From assembly GCF_032062135.1 (NCBI RefSeq), contig NC_092859.1:126038625-126102624 (forward strand): DNA of 64,000 bases, written 5' to 3'. The stretch's first letter is position 1. Each line of letters begins with the position of its first letter. This stretch comes from Pyxicephalus adspersus. Its lineage: Eukaryota; Chordata; Amphibia; Anura; Pyxicephalidae. The notes under the pieces are model-generated. The model was not told where the DNA came from. It did no database searches and saw only the letters and a program-made list of their open reading frames with translations. The translations under genes and the position numbers were made by a program. Below, piece by piece: positions 35,836-45,088 of the stretch.

Positions 35836-35876
35836 TGCCACTCCTGTACGTTGCAATTGCTAGTGGAAATATTCAA
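35019..35876 (-). CDS. Uninterrupted 285-codon frame through the tandem array (doubtful)
   Basis: This minus-strand frame reads the array as a 48-52 residue repeat. Each unit holds 'SLKLYYTLLGGIDD'-like sequence, then 'SYQCGP', then a run of Cys from the CAG tract read on this strand. It starts 109 bp past the transposase C-terminal stop, on the same strand and in the same frame. No known domain, signal peptide or metal-binding spacing was recognised. The open frame may follow simply from unit lengths divisible by three. A plus-strand frame (35339-35863) is open through the same units, which weakens the coding case. Could be a tail ORF of the transposon. Confidence 0.2.
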   Translation of the reverse strand: MNISTSNCNVQEWHSSPMSCIDPALDASYQCGPRSFSGPSACSSSCCCHLSVLHSLKLYYTLLGGIDDVLHPASDASYQCSPHSVSGPTTSSCCCCCYCRLSVLYSLKLYYTLLVAIDDALQPALIASYQCGPCSISGPAIFSCCCCCCCCRLSVLHLLKLYYTFLSGIDNALHPALDSSYQCGPCSISGPTASCCCCCRLSVLHSLKLYYTLLGGIDNVLRPALDTSYQCGPRSISGPTVSSCCYCCLSVLYSLKLYYTLLGGIDNVLQPALHDTYQCGLSGNS

Positions 35877-35984
35877 CGGAGGCAGGCTCAGCTGACAGGG
35901 TGTTGGTGATAGCCAGCCACAGACTCAGCACAGGAGTGTGGGTTCACAGAGGCATCTTGGTTGGCCAGTGAGTCCTTGTGTCAG

Positions 35985-38426
35985 TTAATCAGTGACATCA
36001 GCAGTGGGGGTATGATAGTTGTTAGTAACCCTCCTTTCATTTATTTTCAAAAAAGTTAGGCGATTGACATTTTCCAGCAACAGTCGGGATCGGTTGTCCG
36101 TGACCACTCCGCCAGCGGCACTGAAGGTTTTTTCGGAAAGAACACTGGATGCCGGGCACGAAAGAAGCTTGATGGCATACTGCGCCAACTGCAGGCAGAT
36201 TTCAAGCCTGTTGATCAAAAAACTAATGATGTCACTAGTGTCAGGACAGGCATCCCCCACATAACTGCTGTCGTCAACACTACCACCAGCCAGAAAAGAG
36301 CCAACGTAATCGTGCACTATGCGTGTCATGCGTTCTGGATGGTTATGCCCCCACACTTCCCTTGTTTGAGGTGGCCTCATCAGGTTCGCCAGGCATCCAG
36401 AAAATCCCCTCTGCCTTGGCCTAGACATTTGAATGTGTGCTGCCTGCTGCCATTACTGCTACTGCTGCCGCTACAGGAGGATACGGTGGAGGCAGTGTCC
36501 GCCTGAGCTTCCTGTGTGGAATGTGGTGCACAGAACTCCTCACACAGAGGGTCTCATAGTAGTCTGCTCAGGCGGGTCACCTTTTCTTTCTCTTGCGCCG
36601 GGTTACGTAGAAACTGTGACATTTTGTCTTTGTAGCAGTGATCCAGAAGGGTGGCCAGCCAGTAATCATCCCGGTTTTTGATGCTGCAAATGTGGGCGTC
36701 CCTCCGTAGGCATCGCAACATTTGGACACACATATGAAAGAGGGGTTCCCTGGGCTCATCCTCCTCCTGTCCCTCAATAGGCACCAAAACATCTTCCTCC
36801 TCATCGCCCACCTCCTTCTCTTCAAGCTGCTGCAGTTCCTGTTGTTCCATCGCCCACACAATGCCTGGGGCGTGACAGCACAAATGCGAGTTGGACGGGT
36901 CCTGTCCAGCAGCCCCAACATCACCATCATCATATTCATCTTCCTCCTCCTCTTGGAAATCCTGATGCTGGCCAGTGTCCCTTCTAACTCCTCCTGATGC
37001 TGGCTGTGCGGTATAGAGTATGATGTCACCCTCATCCTCCTCCCCCATTTCTTCACCTCTTCTCCCATCGCCACTTTCTATCAGGCCATGGGATGGCTAG
37101 CAGATGGCTAGCTTTTTGCTCACACAGACGCTGGAGCATGTGCAGGGTGGAGTTCCATCTAGTCACAGTGTCACAAATCAGTCTATGCGGTGGTGGCGCT
37201 AGATCTTGCCAACCGTTGCGGCGGCAGTAGGGGATCGGCAGACATGGCTGCAGATGTAGCGTGCCTGTCTCAGTAAGTACGTGGGGAGGAACTTCTGCAC
37301 CACCAGCTTCAGAACATGTGCAAAGCAGGGCACAAGGTTGGCCCCGTTGTCACAAACTACGTTGCCTGTTGCGAGCTGGGAAGGCCTCAGCCAAGCCTCA
37401 ACCTCTCTGTACAAAGTGGACAAGAGTTTTCTGGAGGTGTGACTTTTATTCCCCAAGGACACCAGACTCAGCACTTCCTGGCAACATGTGTGCTTGAGGA
37501 AGCCGTAGTGGCGTGCCCGTTTAACCACAGTGTCCTCCACTGCTGGCCTTTCAGGAGGAGTGTCGAAAAGAGAGGGGTTGATGGTAGAAGGAATGCAGGA
37601 GGAGGAGGCAGAGGACTGGGGTGGCCCAAGCTTTCCCACCACACCCCTCGGCGGGGGTACCAAGTGCTGTATTGCCTCTTGCAGACTACTGCCCACTGAG
37701 CTATGCAAAGCCACCCAATAGGTGGTGAAGGACAGGTAGCGTCCCACTCTGTGCCTGGTTGTCCAGCTGTCCATGGTGACGTGGATTTGGCTAGACACCA
37801 AGAACGCCAATGCCCGGGAGGTGTTATTTTACATGTAAACTGGGTACAGCTATACGGGAGAAGTAATGCCTGCTTGGTATATTCCACCACCGCTCTGCAC
37901 AGGTAATCAGGTCATGGAAGGGGGCCGAGTCCACAAGGCTGTACAGAAGTGGCTGCAAGGCCAATAGTTTAGCTAGTAGTGAATTGAGTTCAATTACTCT
38001 TTTGTTGGTTGGGTCCATAGCCTGATGCCTTGCGCAGAACTCCAGTAGAGTGGGCTGAAGGGACTGGGAGCTAGGGGAGCTCAAGGGGTCATTGGAGTAC
38101 CCATCTTGCAGCGACAAACTTCATCTGATGCCACATAACCTGCGGGCAGTAGCTGATACTTCACCGACCTTGCCGCTAGAAGTCTGGCTGGCACAAACCT
38201 CCTGAGACGTAGTAGCAATGATAGTTGGAGGTGGAGAAGGAGTCAATGGAGGTGGAAGAAGAGACGATGACATGGTTGCGCCTCCTTCAAGGGAACACAA
38301 GTACTGCTCCCACTTTGGTTTGTGGTCCTTGCGCATGTCGGAAAGCAGGAATGTTGTACCCAAATGTGATCCAGCCTGTCCTCTGCGGATCTGCCTGTGG
38401 CACAGGATGCAGATTATGCTCTGCAC
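35985..38426 (-). pseudogene. hAT transposase relic (BED finger, DDE motifs, C-terminal dimerisation domain)
   Basis: Domains in sense order. A BED-type finger lies at 38300-38426 (CILC, then LLSDMRKDH; the first His of the expected H..H pair appears as Asp). A conserved stretch with 'LNSLLAKLLALQPL' and 'DLITCAERWWNIPSRHYFS' lies at 37824-38117. 'HVTMDSWTTRH' with the first catalytic Asp (about 37770) and 'VVCDNGANLV' with the second lie in 37199-37810. A frame-shifted 'RLICDTVTRWNSTLHMLQRL' lies near 37100-37180, then an acidic Glu/Asp-rich spacer and 'ATLLDHCYKDKM' within 36554-37048. The C-terminal hAT motif 'SEKTFSAAGGVVTDNRSRL' lies at 35985-36428 and its Glu is the probable third catalytic residue. 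Lesions: TGA at 38121-38123, frameshifts near 37,815, about 37,190, about 37,060 and between 36,554 and 36,428. The motifs resemble ZBED/Ac-like hATs. Confidence 0.92.
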
Positions 38427-38920
38427 TCGTCATTGTCTTTCAGCGTGAAAAAGGACCACACTGGAGAGGTGAGTGCAACCACTCTGCTGCTCTTTTTCTT
38501 TGCCTGCCTCTGCTTCTGCTGGGTGCCCTGCGTCTGTTCCAGCTCCACCTCCCCCATAGTCACATGGTCTCAGACTGTTGCCCTGCTTGTGCCCACTCCT
38601 CTCTCGCTTCTTTGGGACTCACATGAGGCAGATTGGTGGGCCCCTTTTATCCCCAATCTGTTGCTGCTGCTGCCTTTCCTCTATGTCTGTTTCGGAGCTG
38701 CTGCTAGCCCTTACACGCACCAGTGCCTCCCTGATGAAGTCCCAGTGTACTGGTGCTCCGCACACATCTCAGACCTGTTTGACAACTTGTCCTGCTGCTG
38801 TCCTACAGTGGCAGACTCCTGGGAAGTCTGCCCCTGCCAGATGCGGCAGGTTGCCCAATGCCACGCTTTCCCCTGGGTCTACCTCTCATCATTTACTTAT
38901 TCGGGCAAAAATGGACCTGA
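38427..38920 (-). other. Transposon leader region
   Basis: Between the tandem array and the BED finger, upstream of the coding relic in the transposon's sense. GC-richer than the flanking host DNA and rich in CTG/CAG-type triplets. The long plus-strand frames here (for example 38397-38945) are antisense shadows. Confidence 0.5.
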
Positions 38921-38923
38921 AGC

Positions 38924-39804
38924 AAACGGTTTCTTTGGTAAATAGGAACAGGTATCAAACACTGACATATCTGTATTTATTTTACAGTAGGCCAGAAATT
39001 TACTGTACCAAACGGTCTTCTTGGGTAAATAGAAACAGTTATCACACACTAAAATATCTGTATTTATTTTATAGTGGTACAGGTATTTAACTACCAAACA
39101 GTCTTCTTTGGTAAATAGGAACAGGTATCAAACACTGAAATATCCGTATTTATTTTACAGTAGGAAAGAAATTTCACTGTACCAAACAGTTTTCTTTGGT
39201 AAATAGGAACAGGTATCAAACACTGAAATATCTGTATTTATTTTACAGTGGGACATAAATTACACTGTACCAAACAGTCTTCTTTGGTAAATAGGAACAG
39301 GTATCAAACTCTGAAAAATCTGTATTTATTTTACAGAAGGACAGAAAGTTCACTGTAGCAAATGGTCTTCTTTGGTAAATAGGAACAGGTATCAAACCCT
39401 GAAAAATCTGTATTTATTTTACAGTAGGCCAGAAATTTCACTGTACCAGTCTTCTTTGGTAAATAGGAACAGGTATCAAACAGTAAAATATCTGTATTTA
39501 TTTTACAGTGGGACAGAAATTTAACTGTACCAAACGGTCTTCTTTGGTAAATCGGAACAGGTATCAAACACTGAAATATCTGTATTTATTTTACAGTAGG
39601 ACAGAAATTAAGCTGTACCAGTCTTCTTTGGTAAATAGGAACAGGTATCAAACCCTGAAAAATCTGAACTTATTTTACAGTAGGCCAGAAATTTCACTGT
39701 ACCAGTCGTCTGTGGGAAATAAGAACAGGTATCAAACACTAAAATATTTGTATTTATTTTTCAGTAGGACAGAAATTTCACTGTACCAAATGGTCTTTTT
39801 TGGT
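38924..39804. repeat. Subterminal tandem array, 11 units of 84-89 bp
   Basis: The unit contains 'gtcttctttggtaaatagga', 'acaggtatcaaacactgaaa', 'tctgtatttattttacagt' and 'agaaatttcactgtacc'. The landmark 'ggtaaat' recurs at about 38937, 39023, 39110, 39199, 39286, 39374, 39458, 39546, 39630, 39714 and 39801. Three units lack 'aaac' next to 'gtacca', which gives the 84-bp forms. It lies 50-1000 bp inside the transposon's 5' terminus, where hAT transposases often bind repeated subterminal motifs (family knowledge). Contiguous units without variable spacers exclude a CRISPR array. Confidence 0.95.
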
Positions 39805-39805
39805 A

Positions 39806-39857
39806 ACTGTAAAATAAATACCGATATTTTAGTGTTTGATACCTGTTCCTATTTAGG
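39806..39857. repeat. Inverted half-unit closing the subterminal array
   Basis: 'actgtaaaataaatac' through 'gatacctgttcctattta' is the reverse complement of the array unit over about 50 bp, with only about one mismatch to the best unit form. It is fused directly to the start of unit 11. It lies next to the transposon terminus and could fold with unit 10 or any other unit. Confidence 0.92.
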
Positions 39858-39923
39858 CGAGAAAGGCCAGATTCGCCACGAGATCGAAATTACAAATTTC
39901 ACTTGCTCATTCCTAGTGTCGAT

Positions 39924-41032
39924 GCCTGTTTATACAAAACAACATGTAAAATACATTCAATGATCATTGCATTCAATAAATTGACTCATGTATATGGCTG
40001 TATGTTCTCTTTTAGAAGAGAAAGCATTTACTATTTTCTGTGGAATTTTATCCTAATATTGTTGTATTTACAGTATATTCCACTTTATTAATTACAAAAA
40101 ATATGTGTCTAGTCATTCAGATTTTCTATCAAACGTTGAATGAGGAGCTTCTATTTGACACATTAAATGTTAATGGCACAATAATTACACAGCCATGACA
40201 GCAATGTTCTCATGTGTGGTAAAATGACACTACTGCTCTAAGCATAATGTTTTCAATGCTTATTGTCTTAGCAATTATTCACATTGAAAGCTTTAAATGC
40301 CTGCAGAGTGTCAAGAAGGGAGCAGGAAGTGAGTATGTGTGATTTATTCCATTTCAAGGTGAACATGACAGTGTTCCCAGTCTTCCTAAGACTTATATGT
40401 GGTTAGGCTGTTTTTGTTCTGCTAAGCCGAGGATCACTGAGTGTTGTACAAATATTAAGCAGTTTCTGCAATCCAAATTACTAGAAAGCCGATATGTGGG
40501 GCAAGTAAAATACAACTTAATTGGGCTTAGGGTACAGAATAGAGATTTGTTCATGCAGAAATGAGTTGTTGACACAAGAAATAGTAATATTACACTTTTG
40601 AAAAAAAATGGACAGGAAAAAAATAAAATACAATTTAATTTAGTTAAACTTTGCTGAGGTGACAGCTTCAGCTTTTATTGAATTAAGTATATTACTGAAG
40701 CAAAGGTAACGGTGGAGTAATCATTTTAGGGGCATTTAAATCTAAGAAAGCTAAGGGTTGGGACTTTAGTGCTGGAAACTGTTCAATGGCTGATCTATTC
40801 CATGAAAATGAAAAGAAAAACTGGGCTTGAAGATATGATCTCTGTGCCCTGAGAGCTTGCAATGTTTATGGAATCGACCATTCCAATGTAAATTTTACAT
40901 TCACTACAATTCTTTTAGAATGATTTTCAAGCCACTCTGCTCAGCTTGTCTAACACCTTGTTAGCATATTATAAACCCCAACATACAGGCTGAAAAACAG
41001 ACCCCTACTTTGCATATTTCTTTGTTGTTTAG
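39924..41032. other. Non-coding, no feature recognised
   Basis: AT-rich low-copy DNA right of the hAT target duplication. No gene or repeat was supported. Confidence 0.5.
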
Positions 41033-41312
41033 GTTTGCATTTCTTATCCTTTTTACATAAGGGAATCCTTGAAATACCTTTTAGGTCCTGGGGAACTCCT
41101 GCTATATTTATATGAATAAAAATTTTACTGTTTCCATTGCTTACCGTGTATTACTATGATAGAAATTGGGAAGATGTCAACCTTACAGATAACCAAAAGG
41201 ATCATTGATGTAATTTAAACTGACCTGAGGGGTCTAAATTTCTCATGGCTCATGGAACCCCTGGCAATCTTTAGGGGAACATTAGGGTTACAACTCTGAT
41301 TGAGAAATACTG
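41033..41312 (+). mobile_element. hAT MITE (cagtgtttctcaacc family), diverged copy
   Basis: 'aatccttgaaataccttttag', 'ctggggaactcctgctatat', 'taaactgacctgaggggtct' and 'tcatggaacccctggcaatc' follow the family order and end at 'gattgagaaatactg'. The left terminus is badly diverged and no TSD was found. The sequence after the end ('aacctgggtccctccatcta', 41333-41352) also follows the internal terminus of the 31,413 copy, so it may belong to a longer family member. Confidence 0.65.
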
Positions 41313-41639
41313 GTTAGAATAAAAACTTTATTAACCTGGGTCCCTCCATCTAGCACAATATTACTCATATACTTCTATGACTAAACCTATTTCCGAGTAC
41401 CCAGGTGGATGCAGTGTTCATCTAAACAATAAAGCTTCATGTAAAACAGGCGTTTGGTGTTCACCCTCCATGGCTGGGGAATTAATGATTGTATGATATT
41501 GTGAGACTGGATTAATCCACATATTTTGCCACCAATTGTCTAACAAATGGGTGAAACTTAAAATGTTCATACATAAGTCAGTTATTGTAAAAGTCGGGCC
41601 CAATATTAAAGTTTATTATTATAACATTTTTGAATCAGG
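41313..41639. other. Non-coding, no gene recognised
   Basis: Contains 'aacctgggtccctccatcta' shared with 31,636, then ordinary AT-rich DNA. Confidence 0.4.
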
Positions 41640-41912
41640 TATGGCATTATTGCAAAAAGGGAATATTCCTTCTGCATTAATCATTCTTACCTGCCTGATT
41701 GTGCCAGTAAACTGTCAAAAACACAATTTTGGTGCTTGCCTGGACTGTATGAACTCCCACGTGCCTGCGCAGGAGTTATGTCATCCCAGCCTGGCCAATC
41801 AGGATGCCTATAGAACGCATATAGAACGAGAAGAAGGAAGAAGATGGCTGTGACCTGCAATGGAATGGGGACAGGTGAGTGTAGCGGAGTTTAGTTCTGC
41901 TTTAATGCCTTC
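41640..41912 (+). mobile_element. MITE-like family ending in gtttagttctgctttaa
   Basis: Contains 'ttcttacctgcctgattgtg', 'cagcctggccaatcaggatg' and 'gaaggaagaagatggctgtg', ending 'gtttagttctgctttaatgc'. Related copies are at 49,540, 50,408, 52,022 and, inverted, 59,781. The family appears to have ends related to 'ttaaagcagaactaaac' in both orientations. Confidence 0.55.
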
Positions 41913-42787
41913 TAACTCGCATAACTGGCACATATCAGGTATTACCCTTATATTATGGGTTTTTGGCACCACTACTAGTAGTTTTCTGATTTAAAACATG
42001 ATGTCTGTATAGTCTCAACACAGTCTGGCAACTGGGGAACTGTTAGACAAAGCCTTACTCACTCTTGCTATACAATTTATCCACTATAAAAGTAAATCTC
42101 ATCCACTGTGATCAAAGCCTACTTACTTCCCCTTCCTTAGCTTTATACACCAAATGCAGAACCAAATTTTAGCTAAGATTCATCCATCAGTGTATGTCAG
42201 AGAGTCTCTCGCCATCCTTGTTTGCGTCTGTGAATTACTGTGCTTGACCAAGTAGAATTTGTGTTTGTCAGTCTATCACAGTGTGAGTCTGTCAATGTTT
42301 ATCAGTTTGTGTAAATGTTTTGGTCTATGATAAGGATTAACCTACCAGTGGAATAAAATTCTCAGACACCAGGCTACAGCCCTGAACATTTATTTATACA
42401 GTACTAAAACTCCTCAATGAATCTCTGCACCTTTTGTAATTTAGAGGACAGGCGCATCATCCCACATATAAATATTATTGGTTGTCAGCAGTGCTCAGGC
42501 AATTTGCTACTTGTGAAACCGACCAACTATTAAAAAAGTCTTATTATGTAAAAATTAAAAATAAAAGGTAAATCATAGGATATTGAATACCTATCATCAG
42601 TTTTTTTACTTTAACATTAACATGTTAATTTACATTTCTTACTATGTTTTAACAATAAAGATGGCCTAAGGGGTATCAGAACACATTTCAATGAGATATA
42701 TAACCGATTGCAGGAAAATGTATGTGTTGTTTCGACCTCTAAAGATACCCAGAGCTATGAGTAAATGTATGAAAATAGGCTACGAAC
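41913..42787. other. Non-coding, no feature recognised
   Basis: AT-rich low-copy DNA without credible frames or element ends. Confidence 0.5.
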
Positions 42788-43156
42788 ATATGTGCCGTAA
42801 TTATCGTTAGAAAACGCACGATTAACGACCAATCAACGTCCGATCAACGATTATTCGCGATTATTTTGAATATAATCCACCAATAATGTACACACACTAG
42901 ATAGGATCATTTGAACAATGCAGGAAGTGACGTGTACTAGAGAAAGTGTAATGCAGAACCATCCACGATCACTGAACGACCTTACACACAATAGTTAGCG
43001 AACGATCATCACCCAATCAGATCCGCCGGGACAGTCGTTTGTTTCCAGCCACCTTCCTCGTTCACCGGTGTTGTTGTGCACTTTTTTTGTTAATGATTAT
43101 GGGATGATCAGTCGTTAATCGTTTGTTTCCAACGACAATTATTGCATGTGTGTACG
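42788..43156. mobile_element. CpG-rich MITE with long inverted termini
   Basis: The left arm 'taattatcgttagaaaacgc' then 'acgattaacgac' matches the reverse complement of the right arm 'taattgtcgttggaaacaaa' then 'cgattaacgac'. The repeated word 'cgattaacgac' and its relatives make it stand out as CpG-rich in CpG-poor surroundings. It resembles the elements at 59,256 and 62,948 in outline (acgtacacac ends, cgaacgatc words). No coding capacity. Confidence 0.75.
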
Positions 43157-45055
43157 TCACAAATAGTCTAAACTGTCAACTCTTCAAGTATGTTAATTCG
43201 CTTTATGCATTTGCCTAAAAAGAGTAATACCAGACAAGTCCATCATAGCCTAACTACTTTGTGTTACTCACTATCAGATAACTGTAAATATATCAGCATT
43301 GTGTACAAGGCTTTGTTCAAGTGGAAGAAAAACAGTGCATAATCTTATTTAATTAAGAGTTGTTAATTATCAGTTGCCCTGTGTCTCAGACTGGATCTGA
43401 TGACTTTGTTTGAAGTGTGCTTCCAGGTCCTTTGTGTGTCCAGTCAGGGCAGTGTTTATTCAAGAAAATTGTAAATGTGCCATGCATGGCTGATCACTAC
43501 TTGACATCTGCATTTAACAAAACAAATGGTTCAGAAGGCTGTGCTAAACTTCCTAATCTTTTCATATCCTAGACCTGTCAACTGATAATCCAGAAAGCTC
43601 TAACTATCATACCACATTAGATTCTGCCACTACAGGACATTGGTCATGGATATTAAAGAATGGTAAGACATGGATGGCAAAACTACAAAACTTAAATAAC
43701 AAAAGTTGGAGAATTTAATTTTAGGTACACACCGGAAGACAATACCACTGATTAGGCAGACAGGCTGGTAAAGCACTCCAACACATCTTTAAATTCACTT
43801 ATTTAAAATACAACAAAAATCACACAGTATCTATTTGGTCAAGATATGCAAACTCATTATTTGCACCAAGGATCCTAATGTCTGATATATATGTCTGATC
43901 TAACCCCCACATTTGTGCCTGCCTGAGCGTTTCCTAATACACATAGCTGCCATAGGTGAACATTTATTTTTTTCTAAGATGCATGGTTTGGGAAGAATGC
44001 TGTAGACACATTTGGCATCATATTAAACAGATATTTACAGCATAGACACAAATACTTTTTGTTGCAGAACATAGGAATTTGTATCTATTGGACAAAATAC
44101 AACCTGAGCCAATGAACTCCCCCAAGATCAACAAAAACTATCTGAAGAGGTTAAAGAGTGCACACAGACATTACAGAAATTGATTAATATAGTCATGGTA
44201 CAGATACATAAGTAAATCACTCCAGTACAATTAAAGAATACCTAAGTTTGTGCCAGGAAAAATGAATTCAAATTCCCAAAATGATCCTAAATTTTTTCTT
44301 TGGACATAGTATTTATTTAACAAATAGAAAAGTTCTTTAATACATTATATGATTCTTAGCCTAGCTTCTGTTTTCTTGATAAGGAGTGTGGTGTGCAGCT
44401 GTATTCAAACCTTTATTGTATGGAAAATATATCTATATATTCAATGAATCGTGCTTCACATGATCTGTAGAGTTAAGAGTTAAGCTGTTACTTAGCCAGA
44501 AAGGTATTTTCATCCTCCATTGAACAGCCATTAGAGTTGTTCACAGCAAATGACATAAAGAACTTGAGATGACATCTCCAAACATTCTAATTAAACTAAT
44601 TATGCTACTTTATGTTCCATTCAACAGATGCCTGATAGATTATCAGAGTCACACAAGCGATTTTGCTTAGACTTGTCAGACCTGGATTAGTTGTGATTTG
44701 ATCATTTCTACCCCACAGACTCTGAGTAGTAATTTCCTTGACTTCACATTTAGTAGATCAATGATAAATATTTTTGTGGGGTTGGAGGGGGGTGGGATTA
44801 GTAGAGAAAAGTGGAGTGTGAATCAGCTAAACTGAATTTAGCACAAAAATCCTTTTTTTACTTTTAGTAAAACCAAAACCTCTATTTTTTGCTGGTTGAG
44901 ATAGTTATATGATATGTGCTTCTTTCTGTAATAATGTAAAATATTAAGGCCAGTGCAAGGCCAAGATCAGGTCAAAGTTAAAAAGAAAACCTGTAACCCT
45001 GGGAGCTAATTTTTTTCCCCTCTGTGGTTTTTCCTCCCCATCTCTCCCATCAGCA
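43157..45055. other. Non-coding; 44,560-44,720 conserved-element-like
   Basis: No exon was supported. The part 44,560-44,720 is complex and unrepetitive, with TAATTA-type cores ('tctaattaaactaattatgc'), and is a weak candidate for regulatory DNA. A G-run ('ggttggaggggggtggg') lies near 44,781-44,797. Confidence 0.35.
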
Positions 45056-45088
45056 TTCTAGATCAGTGTTTCTCAACCTTTTAAACAT

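Larger units (their letters stand above)
34495..39915 (-). mobile_element. Autonomous-type hAT transposon, complete ends, inactive
   Basis: Left end tagggttgagcgag (34495-34508); the right end read inward gives taggaatgagcaag (ending 39915). The flanks are GTGTAGAT (34487-34494) and GTGTCGAT (39916-39923), an 8-bp target duplication with one change. Length is 5,421 bp. The transposase relic runs on the minus strand. In that orientation the order is 5' end, inverted half-unit, 11-unit tandem array, leader of about 500 bp, transposase, 7-unit array, about 380 bp of unique sequence, 3' end. hAT elements move by DDE cut-and-paste with hairpin donor ends. This one has lost its coding potential but keeps its termini, so a related transposase might still recognise it (inference). 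Confidence 0.92.

Noticed and set aside
35339..35863. 174-codon plus-strand frame with Ser runs
   Set aside because: The CAG array read on the other strand; periodicity divisible by three keeps it open. No domain.
37316..38945. Several plus-strand frames of 60-182 codons in the hAT element
   Set aside because: They are antisense to the recognisable transposase relic and its leader and show no domain.
38924..39804. CRISPR-like look of regularly spaced repeats
   Set aside because: Units are contiguous 84-89 bp repeats with no variable spacers, and the setting is vertebrate.
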